Positions 25,685-34,592 of a stretch of DNA of 64,000 bases are shown here, in pieces (position 1 is the first letter of the stretch; every line of letters starts with the position of its first letter). The position numbers and the translations under genes were made by a program. The notes below the pieces were generated by a model that saw only the letters and a list, made by a program, of their open reading frames with translations, was not told where the DNA came from and made no database searches. The stretch is from Streptomyces gardneri. GTDB lineage: Bacteria > Actinomycetota > Actinomycetes > Streptomycetales > Streptomycetaceae. Location of the stretch: positions 16,029 through 80,028 of the forward strand of contig NZ_BJMN01000017.1 of NCBI RefSeq assembly GCF_006539185.1, in the 5' to 3' direction.

Positions 25685-27136
25685 GTGGCCGCATCCCCCA
25701 GCCCCGGCGGAGCCACCCCCGACGACCACGTCATCATCATCTCCGGCGCCACCGGCGACCTCGCCCGCCGCAAGCTCCTGCCCGGCCTGTACCACCTGGC
25801 CAGAGCCGGACTGCTCCCCGACCGCTACCGGATCGTCGGCTCGGCCCCCGCCGCGGTCGCCCTCAGCAGCGAAGCGTTCCGCGAACACGCGCGAGAGGCG
25901 GTCGCCGAGTTCGGCCTCGCCAAGCCCGAGGGCCCGCAGTGGCTGGAATTCGAGAGCCGACTCACCTTCGGCGCCGCCGACCCCGAGGACCCAGGCCCGC
26001 TCGTAGCCGCCGTCCAGGAGGCCGAACGGGAGATCGGCGGCACTCCCCGGCTCCTTCACCACCTTGCCGTACCCCCGCAGGCCTGCGCCTCGGTCGTGCA
26101 GCTGCTCGGTGCCTCCGGACTGGCCCGGAACGCCGGCGTGATCGTGGAGAAGCCGTTCGGCACGGACCTCGCCTCCGCCCGTGCCCTCAACGACGCCATC
26201 CACACCGTCTTCGACGAGTCCCGCGTCTTCCGCATCGACCACTTCCTGGGCAAGGAGTCCGTCGACAACATCCTCGCCCTGCGGTTCGCCAACGGACTCC
26301 TCGAACCGATCTGGAACCGCGACCACATCAGCCACGTGCAGATCGACGTCCCCGAGCACATCGACATCCAAGGCCGCGCCCACTTCTTCGAGGGCACCGG
26401 CACCTTCCGCGACATGATCGTCACGCACCTGTTCCAGCTCCTCGGGTTCATCGCCATGGAACCGCCGGCCACCCTGGACGCGAACTCGCTGCGCGCGGAG
26501 AAGGACAAGGTCTTCCAGAGCCTGCGCCCCGTCGACCCGGCCCGGGTGGTCCGAGGACAGTACGACGGCTACCGCGACGAGCCGGGAGTCGATCCGGCCT
26601 CGGACACCGAGACGCTCGCGGCCCTGCGCCTGGAGATCGACAACTGGCGCTGGGCAGGCGTCTCCTTCTACCTCCGCTCGGGCAAAGCCCTCGCCGCGAG
26701 CCGCCACGTCATCACCCTGGGCTTCCGCGAACCGCCCCTGCGGATGTTCCCGCTGGCCGCGCAGGAGTCCGCCGAAGGCCGTCACAACGAGCTCGTCATC
26801 GACTTCAACGACCCCGGAACCATCACCGCCCGCTTCCTCGCCAAGAAGCCCGGCCCCGACATGCGCCTGACTCCGGCGGACATGGTCTTCGACTACGCCG
26901 ACTCCTTCAGCCGGGACCACGCCCTGGAGGGCTACGAGCGCCTCATCCTGGACGCCATGCTGGGCGACCAGTCCCTCTTCACCGACGCGACGGGCATCGA
27001 ACGACTCTGGGAGGTGGCCGCGCCCCTCCTGGACTCCCCACCGCCGGTCGAACCGTACGCCAAGGGATCCTGGGGCCCCGACAGCCTGACGGAGCTCATC
27101 CGGCCCTACCGCTGGCACCTCCCCCGTAGCAGCTGA
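25685..27136 (+). CDS. zwf: Glucose-6-phosphate 1-dehydrogenase
   Basis: A 483-aa enzyme oxidising glucose 6-phosphate to 6-phosphogluconolactone with NADP+ or NAD+, the entry to the pentose phosphate pathway. Seen: the dinucleotide fold ISGATGDLARRKLLPGLYHL, the strongly conserved substrate motif RIDHFLGKESVDNILALRFAN, EKPFGTDLASA, and LRSGKALAASRHVITL. GTG 25685 is chosen at the conserved N-terminus. The gene stands alone: no opcA, pgl, gnd or tal neighbour, unlike the usual streptomycete zwf operons, so it is probably a second paralogue. Confidence 0.95.
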   Translation: MAASPSPGGATPDDHVIIISGATGDLARRKLLPGLYHLARAGLLPDRYRIVGSAPAAVALSSEAFREHAREAVAEFGLAKPEGPQWLEFESRLTFGAADPEDPGPLVAAVQEAEREIGGTPRLLHHLAVPPQACASVVQLLGASGLARNAGVIVEKPFGTDLASARALNDAIHTVFDESRVFRIDHFLGKESVDNILALRFANGLLEPIWNRDHISHVQIDVPEHIDIQGRAHFFEGTGTFRDMIVTHLFQLLGFIAMEPPATLDANSLRAEKDKVFQSLRPVDPARVVRGQYDGYRDEPGVDPASDTETLAALRLEIDNWRWAGVSFYLRSGKALAASRHVITLGFREPPLRMFPLAAQESAEGRHNELVIDFNDPGTITARFLAKKPGPDMRLTPADMVFDYADSFSRDHALEGYERLILDAMLGDQSLFTDATGIERLWEVAAPLLDSPPPVEPYAKGSWGPDSLTELIRPYRWHLPRSS

Positions 27137-27176
27137 CCCGGAATCCGCAGCCCGACCGCTTCGGCCGCTGCGGTCG

Positions 27177-28187
27177 TCACCGCCTCCGGCGCACGCGGAG
27201 CGGTCGACCGTCGCCGGCAGCGGGGGAGGAGCGGTCCTGCGCGCGGCCCACGAGCGAGCGTGCGAAGCCGTAGGCGACCGGAAGCCACGCGGCGACGGCG
27301 ATCCACAGCAGTACGCGCCCCACCCCCTCCAGCCACCCGACCCCGGTGGCGGCCGACACCGAGAGGGACGCCACCGCCGTCATGCCCAGGGGGAAGACCG
27401 TCGCCCAGCGACGGACGTCGTAGCCGAGGCGCGGGCGCGCGACCTCGCCGCACAGCAGGACCGCGTACCAGGCCAGATCGAGAGCCACAAGGACGAGCGT
27501 GGCGACCCGCAGCGTCGTGGCCGCCCCGCCCGACCAGACTCCCGAGGCGAGGAGCTTCGATCCGGTCAGTGCGGAGATCGCCAAGGCCCCACCCGCGATC
27601 CACTGGTCACCCGCGCCCGTCAACACCTGGCGGACGTCGAAGCGGGCCAGTGCGTCGACGTACAACACGAGACCCAGCAGGAACAGGCAGAGGGCCACCC
27701 GGGCAAGCCAGTCGCCGACCTCCGGCGCGAGGACGGCACACAGGACGGCGAGCCCCTGGGTGGCCACACAGATCAGGAACACGGCGCCCGGTGCCCGCCG
27801 GGTCATGTGCCGGAGGACGGCGATCAGCATCACGGGCCACACCAGCACCGCGATCACCAGGAGCGACACGGCCACCGGAGTGAGGCCGAGGAGTTCGAAC
27901 CGGACACCGAGCACCGTCGTGGCGGCGACCGCTGTGAGTGCCGGAGGGGTGTCGGCGATCGACTCCCAGCGGCGTCGGTCCTCAAGGATCACGGCGGAGA
28001 AGCCGAACGCGAGCAGCACCCAGAGTGCCGTGGCCAGGCACAACGCCACCACGGAGACCACCTCGAAGCCGGTCAGACTCAGACCGACCGACAGGATTCC
28101 GGTGGCCATGACCGCAGCACCGGTCACCGGCGGCCACGCGGCCCAGTGCCCGGCGTACCGGTGCCTCACCTGCTGGCGTTCGTGCAT
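27177..28187 (-). CDS. TDT-family membrane transporter
   Basis: A 336-aa integral membrane protein with about ten hydrophobic helices, of the TDT (tellurite-resistance/dicarboxylate transporter, TehA/SLAC1-like) type. The opening PPVTGAAVMATGILSVGLSL matches the family's first helix (P---G-vMATGi-s). ATG 28187 (MHERQQVRHRYAGHW) fits the expected short cytoplasmic N-terminus. The same frame is open to 28919, but the upstream part belongs to the phosphatase gene. Substrate cannot be deduced. Confidence 0.85.
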   Translation of the reverse strand: MHERQQVRHRYAGHWAAWPPVTGAAVMATGILSVGLSLTGFEVVSVVALCLATALWVLLAFGFSAVILEDRRRWESIADTPPALTAVAATTVLGVRFELLGLTPVAVSLLVIAVLVWPVMLIAVLRHMTRRAPGAVFLICVATQGLAVLCAVLAPEVGDWLARVALCLFLLGLVLYVDALARFDVRQVLTGAGDQWIAGGALAISALTGSKLLASGVWSGGAATTLRVATLVLVALDLAWYAVLLCGEVARPRLGYDVRRWATVFPLGMTAVASLSVSAATGVGWLEGVGRVLLWIAVAAWLPVAYGFARSLVGRAQDRSSPAAGDGRPLRVRRRR

Positions 28188-28309
28188 GGCCCCATCGCAT
28201 CGCTGCTTCCGGCGGCCCGCCACTCGTCGGAGCGGGCGGGCGAGGGGGCGGAACCGGCACCCGTTCGGCTCTGCCGAGTGCCTCGGTGGCGCGTATCGGC
28301 GGTGCCGTG

Positions 28310-28919
28310 TCACTCGTGGACAGGAGGGAGCGGACGCTGGTTCCAGCCCGACACCACCGGCAGTCCGTGCTCCGTGGACAGCCTGCCGACCCGCGCTGTG
28401 GCGAGGAGGAACAGCCGGCCCTCGGAGGGCGGCAGGCCGAGGTAGCGGGCGGTCAGGACGCGCAGCAGATGCGCGTGCGCGACCAGCACGCCGTCCTCCT
28501 CGGAGGCGGCGAGAAGGGACGCGACGCGCCAGGACCCGGTCAGCGCGCCGCCCCACGTCCTCCGTGGTCTCGCCCGGCCGGCCGTCGGCGTACGGGGCCA
28601 CGCCGTCCTCCCACAGGGACCAGTCGGGCCGGGTCTCGTGGATGTGGGCGGTGGTCAGCCCCTCGTACCCGCCGTAGTCCCACTCGTGCAGGTCCTCGTC
28701 GACCACCGTGTCCCGCAGCCCGGCCAGGTCCGCCGTGTGTCGGGCGCGCTGCAGGGGACTGGTGAGCACGAAGGAAGTGGGGCGGCCCTCGAAGAACGGG
28801 GCGAGTGTACGGGCCTCCGCCTCGCCTTCCGGCGTGAGCGGCAGATCGGTAAGGCCGGTGTGGCGTCCAGTGGCGCTCCACTCCGTCTCGCCATGGCGGA
28901 TCAGGATGAGGTCACTCAT
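28310..28919 (-). pseudogene. Histidine phosphatase (phosphoglycerate mutase-like), frameshifted
   Basis: The 5' half encodes LILIRHGETEWSATGRHTGLTDLPL with the catalytic RHGE, LTSPLQRARHTADLAG and LHEWDYGGYEGLT. Near 28535, after GRRADRVLA, the frame shifts; the rest continues in another register as VLVAHAHLLRVLTARYLGLPP...LPVVSGWNQ with a TGA ending at 28310. Both halves align to one histidine-phosphatase protein of about 200 aa. The single frameshift may be a real lesion or a sequencing error; the second catalytic His is present as AHAH. Confidence 0.82.
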
Positions 28920-29101
28920 GGCGGCGGTGCTCCGTTCGTCGGCATGACGGCGCGGGCCTCTGCCGCCGTGGGGCGGCCGGGAGACAGGTCCCGCACTCCA
29001 GCATGGGGCCCTCGGCGCCGGTCACGCACCGTGAGAACGCTGCACGGGTGCGACGCCGGAAGCGGGGGCGACAGCGCGGTGCACGGAGGTAGCGGGTCGG
29101 G

Positions 29102-29860
29102 TCAGCGGCGCAGCGCGGTGCGCAGCGTCAGGCCGTGGTGGCGCCGCAGCCGGGACAGCTCCCACCACGACAGCGCCGTCACCGTGACGGGCACGCCGAG
29201 GATGAAGAGCCTCCGGACCCCCGGCGGAGCCTGGTCGTAGGCGCCGGTGGTCACATCCAGGAGGGCCATCTCCCACACCAGGACGCAGGCGAGGATCGGT
29301 GGCAGCACCTCGTGGATGTCGGCGGTGCGGAACACGCGCACCCACGACAGTCCGATGCCGTAGAGGCGAAGCCGATGGACCACACGAACAGGGCGATGAC
29401 GACGACCCGCCCGGGGAGCCCCACGGCGTCCCTGAACCCCGCCGACTCCGGTGCCATGGCGAGGGCGGAGGTGCCCATGGATGCCATGATGGCCAGGACC
29501 GAGCCGAGGGGCCGCAGGGCCCGGGGCAGGTAGACCCGGCGGAGGCCGTCCCGTGCGGCTGCCAGAAGGCGCCCACCACCACGGGGAAGGTGCACACGAG
29601 AACCAGCACGCTGGTCCAGCTCTGGTCGTCGTCCGCCACGCCCTGGACGTCGTCGGCGGTCGCGACGGCCTTGTAGCTGAGCATCAGGCCCAACCAGGCC
29701 AGGTGCCCCAGCCCGGTCCGCCAGTACGGGAGCTTGCGGACCTCCCGGTCGTCGACGAGCCCGGGACGCGAGGGACGGAAGGTCCGCTGGGCGGCGGACA
29801 GGAGGTTGCAGAGGCCGGTGAGCGTCCGCGCGGACGCCCTGATGCGCCTCGGGCTCCATC
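29102..29860 (-). pseudogene. Integral membrane protein, frameshifted
   Basis: Three minus-strand frames chain into one polytopic protein: KLPYWRTGLGHLAWLGLMLS and SVLVLVCTFPVVVGAFW; then after a shift near 29550 LGSVLAIMASMGTSALAMAPES and RVVVIALFVWSIGF; then after a shift near 29370 LPPILACVLVWEMALLDV and FILGVPVTVTALSWWELSRL to the TGA at 29102. At least two frameshifts. The family is not recognised. The last piece alone (from 29383) is open with a start but is only the C-terminal third. Confidence 0.6.
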
Positions 29861-29919
29861 CCCCGACCAGCCGACCCCGGTTCCGGGCGACCCGCGGCCG
29901 CCCGACTGGTGGGGGCCGT

Positions 29920-31100
29920 GGGCGCGATGAGTTCGGACTGCGCACACCCGGCCACGAGTACAGCCTCGACGGACGGTTCTTCGCCTACGAGCAGGTGTCC
30001 AGCGTCGCGCAGCTCTACGACCGGTGCACCGGCATGGTCCGCGACACCCAGCAGCTCATGCTCACCAAGGGCCTGTCCGCGTACGTCTACACCGAGATCA
30101 CCGACGTCGAGGGCGAGTACAACGGCCTGTTCAGCTACGACCGCAGGGTCTAGAAGGTCGACACCGCCCGACTCCGGGCCGCGCACGGCGCGCTCATCGC
30201 TGCCTCCCGCAACCTCAACGCCACGCCGGGCCTCAGTCTCGGCCACATCCGCTCCTTCCGGGTCACCACCCCCGGCTACACCGATCGCTACCTCCGCCAC
30301 TCCGACTGCCTGGCCCGGACCGACGTGCTGACCGCGGCCTCCGCCGACGGCGCCCGCCAGGACGCCTCGTTCCGCACCGTCACCGGGCTCGCCGACCCTC
30401 GCTGCCACTCCTTCGAGTCGGCGAGCCCCCCGGCCGCTACCTGCGCCACTCCGGTGGCCGCGTACGCCTCGACGGCGACACCGGCGGCACGTTCCGCGGC
30501 CGACGCCACCTGGTGCGCCCGCACCGGAATCGCGGCTGGGGGCACCTCGTACGAGTCACTGAACTTCCCCGGCTCCTATCTGCGCCACAACGCCGCGGCG
30601 TGTACCTCGCCCGAAGCGGTGGCCCGAACGCCTGGGACGCGGCGTCCTCCTTCGCGGCGGACGCGACGTGGAGCACCGGCGACCCCGCCCTGTGGCGCAG
30701 CTCGGTGCTCCTCCCCACAGACGTGCGGCGCTCGCTGCGCGTCACCACCTGGGGGCACCCTGCTGAAGCAGGACGCCACCTTCACGCTGCGCCGCGGGCT
30801 CGCCGACTCCTCGTGCTACTCGTTCGAGTCGGTGAACTACCCCGGCCGGTACCTGCGTCACGCCGACAGCCGGGTCCGCACGGCGGCCGACGACGGCACG
30901 GCGCTCTTCCGCCAGGACGCCACCTTCCGTGCCCGCCCGGGCATCGGCGGGACCGGCGTCACCTTCGAGTCGCTGAACATACCTGGCTTCTACCTGCGCC
31001 ATTTCGAGTCCCCGGCGTACATCGCCTCGGGCGCGGGAAGCGGGGGCTTCGACCGCCCCCAGACGCTCGGCGCCGTCAGCAGCTGGTCGGTCGGAGGCGC
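29920..31100 (+). pseudogene. GH2-type glycosidase with AbfB-like modules, 3' remnant
   Basis: The frame from about 29920 reads DEFGLRTPGHEYSLDGRFF and GLSAYVYTEITDVEGEYNGL then FSYDRRV, matching the end of glycoside hydrolase family 2 catalytic domains, then hits TAG at 30151-30153. Reading through it continues KVDTARLRAAHGALIAASRN and runs into AbfB-like blades (SFRVTTPGYTDRYLRHSDC; FESVNYPGRYLRHADS; FESLNIPGFYLRHFES) spread over two further frames. One stop and at least two frameshifts, and the whole 5' catalytic part is missing. A decayed secreted arabinan/galactan-type glycosidase is the best reading. Confidence 0.72.
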
Positions 31101-31160
31101 CCTGGGCGCCCTGATGGGAACCCCGTCCGGCCCGTGCGGGCCTGACGGGAAGCCGTACCG

Positions 31161-31196
31161 CGGGTCCTTCCGGGCGCCGGTGCCTGGAAGGACCCG
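31161..31196. terminator. Convergent hairpin terminator
   Basis: Arms CGGGTCCTTCC (31161-31171) and GGAAGGACCCG (31186-31196) form a perfect 11-bp stem with a 14-nt loop, between the glycosidase remnant (plus) and the protease stop at 31212 (minus). Could serve both strands. Confidence 0.7.
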
Positions 31197-31211
31197 TCCG
31201 GCGTCACGGAC

Positions 31212-32354
31212 TCAGGCGGTGTGCAGCCGCAGGCCGTACCGGCCGAGGATCTCGTTGATCGGCTGGAACCACGTCTCGCCGCCGGAGGAGCAGTTGCCCC
31301 AGCCGCCGGAGGTGACGCCCTGGGCCTGGTCACCGCTGAGGAGCGAGCCGCCGGAGTCGCCGCCCTCGGCGCAGACGCTGGTCTTGGTCATCTGGTACAC
31401 GGCGCCCTGGCTGTAGTTCACCGTCTCGTTCTTGGCCAGGACCGTGCCGCAGCGCCAGTGCGTGGTCGAGCCGGAGCGGCAGATCGAGGAGCCCACCGGC
31501 GCCTCGGCCGACCCGCGGACGAGCTGGTCGGGGATGGTGCCCCAGCCGAGGACGACGGGCACGGTCCACCAGCCGCTGTGGATCGAGACGTACGCGTAGT
31601 CGTCGCCCGGGAACGAGGAGCCCTGGAAGGTGCCCATCGCGGAACCGTCCCAGCCGCGCACCGCCGCGCCTGCCCGGCCGCAGTGCCCGGCCGTCACGAA
31701 GCCCCCGTACACGGAGAAGCCGATCGAGCAGCGGACGTTGCCGGTGTAGTACGGGTCGCCGCCGACCGTGCCCGCCGCGTAGGTACGGGGCGCCTGCGCC
31801 GTCTCGGCGACGGTGACGGCGCCGCCGGCCCGGGCCCGGTCCACGAAGGACCGCACGGCGGGGGTCTGCCGCTCGGAGCGCACGACGTCGACCACGACGC
31901 TGTTGCTCCTCGGGTCGACGTGCCAGCCGGCCACTCCGGCGGGTGCGTTCAGCGTGTCCAGGCGGGCCTTGGCGCGGTCCAGTGCCGCCGCGCTGTGCCG
32001 GACCAGCCGGGTGTCGGCGCCCAGTGCCCGGACCTCGGCCTCCTCGGTGCGGTCGGTCACGGCGACGACGAGCCGCCCGGTCGCCGCGTCGAACCAGGAA
32101 CCGCCGTAGGCGGCGCCCGCGCTCCGGCGGGCGGCCTTCTCCACCTCGACGGCGGCCTTCTCGGCGCTGAGCCGCTCCTCGGCCTCGGCCGCCGTGAGCC
32201 CGAGGTCCCGGCTCATGGCGTCGAGGAGGCTGGCCGAGGCGGATGGCGCCGCCGCGGGCTCCGGGAGCGGGGCCGCGCCGGCCTGGGCGGCGCCCAGACC
32301 GACCGTCAGGAGCACGGCGGCGATGGCGGCGCGCAGGGGGGTGGTGCGTTTCAC
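31212..32354 (-). CDS. Secreted streptogrisin-type serine protease (S1 family)
   Basis: A 380-aa pre-pro-protease of the streptogrisin/alpha-lytic type. Signal peptide (AAIAAVLLTVGLGAAQAGA), propeptide to about residue 190 with the alpha-lytic prodomain segments LTAAEAEERL and SWFDAATGRLVVAV, then a catalytic domain of about 185 aa. Triad: His in GGFVTAGHCGRAG, Asp in FPGDDYAYVSI, Ser in AEGGDSGGSLLSG. Six cysteines allow three disulfides. GTG 32354 is fixed by AGGAGG six bases upstream. A palindromic operator lies 32 bp upstream of the start. Confidence 0.95.
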   Translation of the reverse strand: MKRTTPLRAAIAAVLLTVGLGAAQAGAAPLPEPAAAPSASASLLDAMSRDLGLTAAEAEERLSAEKAAVEVEKAARRSAGAAYGGSWFDAATGRLVVAVTDRTEEAEVRALGADTRLVRHSAAALDRAKARLDTLNAPAGVAGWHVDPRSNSVVVDVVRSERQTPAVRSFVDRARAGGAVTVAETAQAPRTYAAGTVGGDPYYTGNVRCSIGFSVYGGFVTAGHCGRAGAAVRGWDGSAMGTFQGSSFPGDDYAYVSIHSGWWTVPVVLGWGTIPDQLVRGSAEAPVGSSICRSGSTTHWRCGTVLAKNETVNYSQGAVYQMTKTSVCAEGGDSGGSLLSGDQAQGVTSGGWGNCSSGGETWFQPINEILGRYGLRLHTA

Positions 32355-32385
32355 GGGACCTCCTGGTGTGGGGGGTTGGCCATCT

Positions 32386-32399
32386 TGAGAGCGCTCTCA
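32386..32399. promoter_or_regulatory. LacI-family-type palindromic operator
   Basis: TGAGAGCGCTCTCA is a perfect 14-bp palindrome 32-45 bp upstream of the protease start. Its form, centred on CG with GAGCGCTC core, matches LacI-family operators of actinobacteria such as the CebR box TGGGAGCGCTCCCA. A repressor bound here would overlap the promoter or early leader. No lacI gene is in the window. Confidence 0.65.
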
Positions 32400-32503
32400 G
32401 TGAGCGTCGCCGCCACGCTAACCGCCCACGCTTGTCAGGTCCATACCAGGTTTCGGCCGTCGCGACGGCAGCCCCGGAGCACCGCCCCCGGGCATGGCGA
32501 AGT

Positions 32504-32535
32504 CCCGGACCGCGGGCCCGTGCCCGCGGTCCGGG
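32504..32535 (-). terminator. Strong hairpin terminator
   Basis: Arms CCCGGACCGCGGGC (32504-32517) and GCCCGCGGTCCGGG (32522-32535): a perfect 14-bp stem with a 4-nt loop, 49 bp downstream of the LamG gene stop at 32584. It would insulate the protease promoter from upstream transcription. Confidence 0.7.
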
Positions 32536-32583
32536 GATCCCAGGGCCGCCGCGGTGCTCCCGCGCGGCCCCGCGGACGTCGCC

Positions 32584-33270
32584 CTACGGCTTCTCGGCTG
32601 CGTGCAGCGCGGCCACCTCCTCGGAGGAAAGCGCCTTGTCGAAGGCGTGCACCCCGTCGGCCGAGCCCTTCCAGAAGTCCACGTTCCCGCCGCCCCACTT
32701 GGCGCGGCCGACCGCGCACGGACCCGTGCTCACATCGGCCGGACCTGCGACCGCCGTGGAGGCGAGGACGCCGTCGACGTACAGCCGGATCTCGTTCCTC
32801 TCGGCGTCCCTGATGTCCACCAGGTGGTACCAGCGCCCCAGTTCGGGAGTCGTGACGTAGTGGGCGCGGTTGCCGCCCGAGGTGCTGAAGGCGAAGGCGC
32901 CCTGGCCGTACTGGAGGTAGAAGGGGTTCTCCTGGCGTCGGCCGTCCTGGCTCACCACGGTCGCGTAGCTGCCCGGCAGGGAGTCCAGCGTCGCCCACGC
33001 CGACACGGAGTAGCTCGTCGTGGTGTCGATGACGGGCCCGTCCGCCTGGGCGAAGTGGCCCTGGCCGTCGAATTTCAGCGCACTTCCGCCGAACCCGGCG
33101 CTCCAGCCCGTTCCCTCGTTGAGCGTGAGCGTCCGTCCGCTCGGTCCCGAGTCACGGGCGGTCGTGCCCGCGCCTGTTCCTGACCGGGACGAGCCGGAGC
33201 CGGACAGGAAGAGGCAGTTCACAGACCTTGTGCCAGAGCCCCTAGAAGTGAACGAAGCCGACTCTGGCAC
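32584..33270 (-). pseudogene. LamG (concanavalin A-like) domain protein, 5'-truncated
   Basis: Residues 35-228 form a complete LamG/Laminin_G_3 jelly roll: ALKFDGQGHFAQADGPVIDT, YSVSAWATLDSLPG, GRWYHLVDIRDAERNEIRLYVDGVL, DFWKGSADGVHAFDKALSSEEVAAL. Such domains normally sit at the C-terminus of secreted glycosidases or proteases. The N-terminal 35 residues are low complexity and no signal peptide or catalytic domain precedes them, so this is read as a truncated remnant, though a start codon exists at 33270. Confidence 0.68.
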
Positions 33271-33299
33271 GGTCTCCTCCTTGCCTCAGGCTGTTCACG

Positions 33300-33540
33300 G
33301 CCCGATGAAGTCCCCAGCCGTTGCCAGCGCTGTGGGCCCGGGCCAGGTGAAGCTGCCGCCCCGGTGGGCGTGCCGTAGTGCGGCATGACGTGCCATACGT
33401 TGCCGCCGCTTCCCTGCATCGCGGCATTGATACTCACGTCGAAGGGCACGTCGCCGAGCAGTTCGTTGTTCGGCCAGGTCGCAGCGGCATCGCCGCCGGA
33501 TCGGCCGATCGCTCACGGGAAGGCGCACGTGAGGCACGGA
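33300..33540 (-). pseudogene. Fragment of an unrecognised secreted-type protein
   Basis: The minus frame reads WPNNELLGDVPFDVSINAAM followed by QGSGGNVWHVMPHYGTPTG, then shifts near 33360 to SFTWPGPTALATAGDFIGP ending at a stop near 33297. The Trp/Gly/Asn-rich texture suggests an extracellular enzyme. I do not recognise the family; no 5' end. Confidence 0.38.
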
Positions 33541-33567
33541 GCGGAGGCCGGTATCTCCGGGGAGGAG

Positions 33568-34365
33568 TCACCTTGCTGGATCCCAGACGCCGTCGAACAA
33601 GGCGAGCTCCAGCAGGTCCGGGCTTGACTCAGGCCACCCGATCCCAGAAGAGACGAGCTGCTCGGCGGCGGCGTTGATCCAGCGCAGGTAGACCCCGTAA
33701 CGGTGCGGCGTCCAGCCGCCGTCCGACCAAGTCCAGGCCGCCACGCCCGACGCTGACGTCAGTCCCGTCTCCAGCCCGACCCGCGTAGCGTGGGTGCGCA
33801 CGACGCGCGCAACCCTCTGGTCAAGGATCAGTGCACGAGGGGCAGCGGGAGCGTCCATGGCCAGGCCGAGGAAGTAGAGCAGCTTGGTGAAGAAGGCCGG
33901 CCCCAGCCCCCTTACCGCCCTGCACAGCACGCGATAAGCCGCGACCGCGCCTTCCTCCCGCAGAGCCGCACCCGCCTTGGCCAACGCATCGGAGACGTTC
34001 GGTTCGGCCAAGATCTCCTTGAGGCGGTGTGGTCCGTAGCCAGTTCTTCCTTGCCCCCACACATACGAGGCAACAAGGGCTTCGGACAACTCCCCTCCCT
34101 TGACCGCCTCTCGCGCAACCGCCACTACCTGGGCGCGGCTGATCGCTGCGCTCGTTGTGTGCGACTGTTCAAGGAGCTGGTCGGGCCACGGCAAGATGCC
34201 CGACCAGCGTGCGGGCACATACTCCACGGCATGAGCGCCGACACCGGTTACGTACCGAGCTCCAGCCCCAGCCAACCACCCGTGTACGGAGTGCACCGCA
34301 GCCGTCGGCAACAGCCGCTTCATCAGCTCGGCGTCCAACGCATCCGCGAGATCCTGTCGTGCCAT
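33568..34365 (-). CDS. 8-oxoguanine DNA glycosylase OGG-fold protein
   Basis: A 265-aa protein with the actinobacterial OGG-fold pattern. The helix-hairpin-helix region reads AVRGLGPAFFTKLLYFLGLA and, after a short loop, PRALILDQRVARVV. These align with the glycosylase hairpin Lys and catalytic Asp (OGG1 Lys249 and Asp268 positions), so both key residues seem present. ATG 34365 (MARQDLADALDAELM) has a GGGAG run upstream; the frame is open to 34437 through a GTGGGA simple repeat. Family members occur in accessory and defence-like regions; the substrate here is unknown. Isolated from other repair genes. Confidence 0.7.
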   Translation of the reverse strand: MARQDLADALDAELMKRLLPTAAVHSVHGWLAGAGARYVTGVGAHAVEYVPARWSGILPWPDQLLEQSHTTSAAISRAQVVAVAREAVKGGELSEALVASYVWGQGRTGYGPHRLKEILAEPNVSDALAKAGAALREEGAVAAYRVLCRAVRGLGPAFFTKLLYFLGLAMDAPAAPRALILDQRVARVVRTHATRVGLETGLTSASGVAAWTWSDGGWTPHRYGVYLRWINAAAEQLVSSGIGWPESSPDLLELALFDGVWDPAR

Positions 34366-34592
34366 CCTCGCCACTCCCACTCCCACTCCCACTTCATCGA
34401 AACCGGGACCGACGCCTACCGCCTCGCCCCCACGCATGCGCGGGCCGAGAAGCTGACGAAGCCTGGGCTGACCGCTGCCGGCTTTACTCGACGGCCCTCC
34501 GGGCGGAGGGCCGTCACCGTAGTCGTCTGGCAGGCGATCTTGACCGCCGAGTCATCAGCGGCAGACGCGTAGCCAGTCGCAGAGGCCCCTGC

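Noticed and set aside
27177..28919. 580-residue fusion of histidine phosphatase and TDT transporter
   Set aside because: The fused frame exists only because of the phosphatase frameshift; the middle portion is nonsense and the transporter has its own start at 28187.
31221..32813. 530-codon plus-strand frame
   Set aside because: Antisense shadow of the S1 protease gene.
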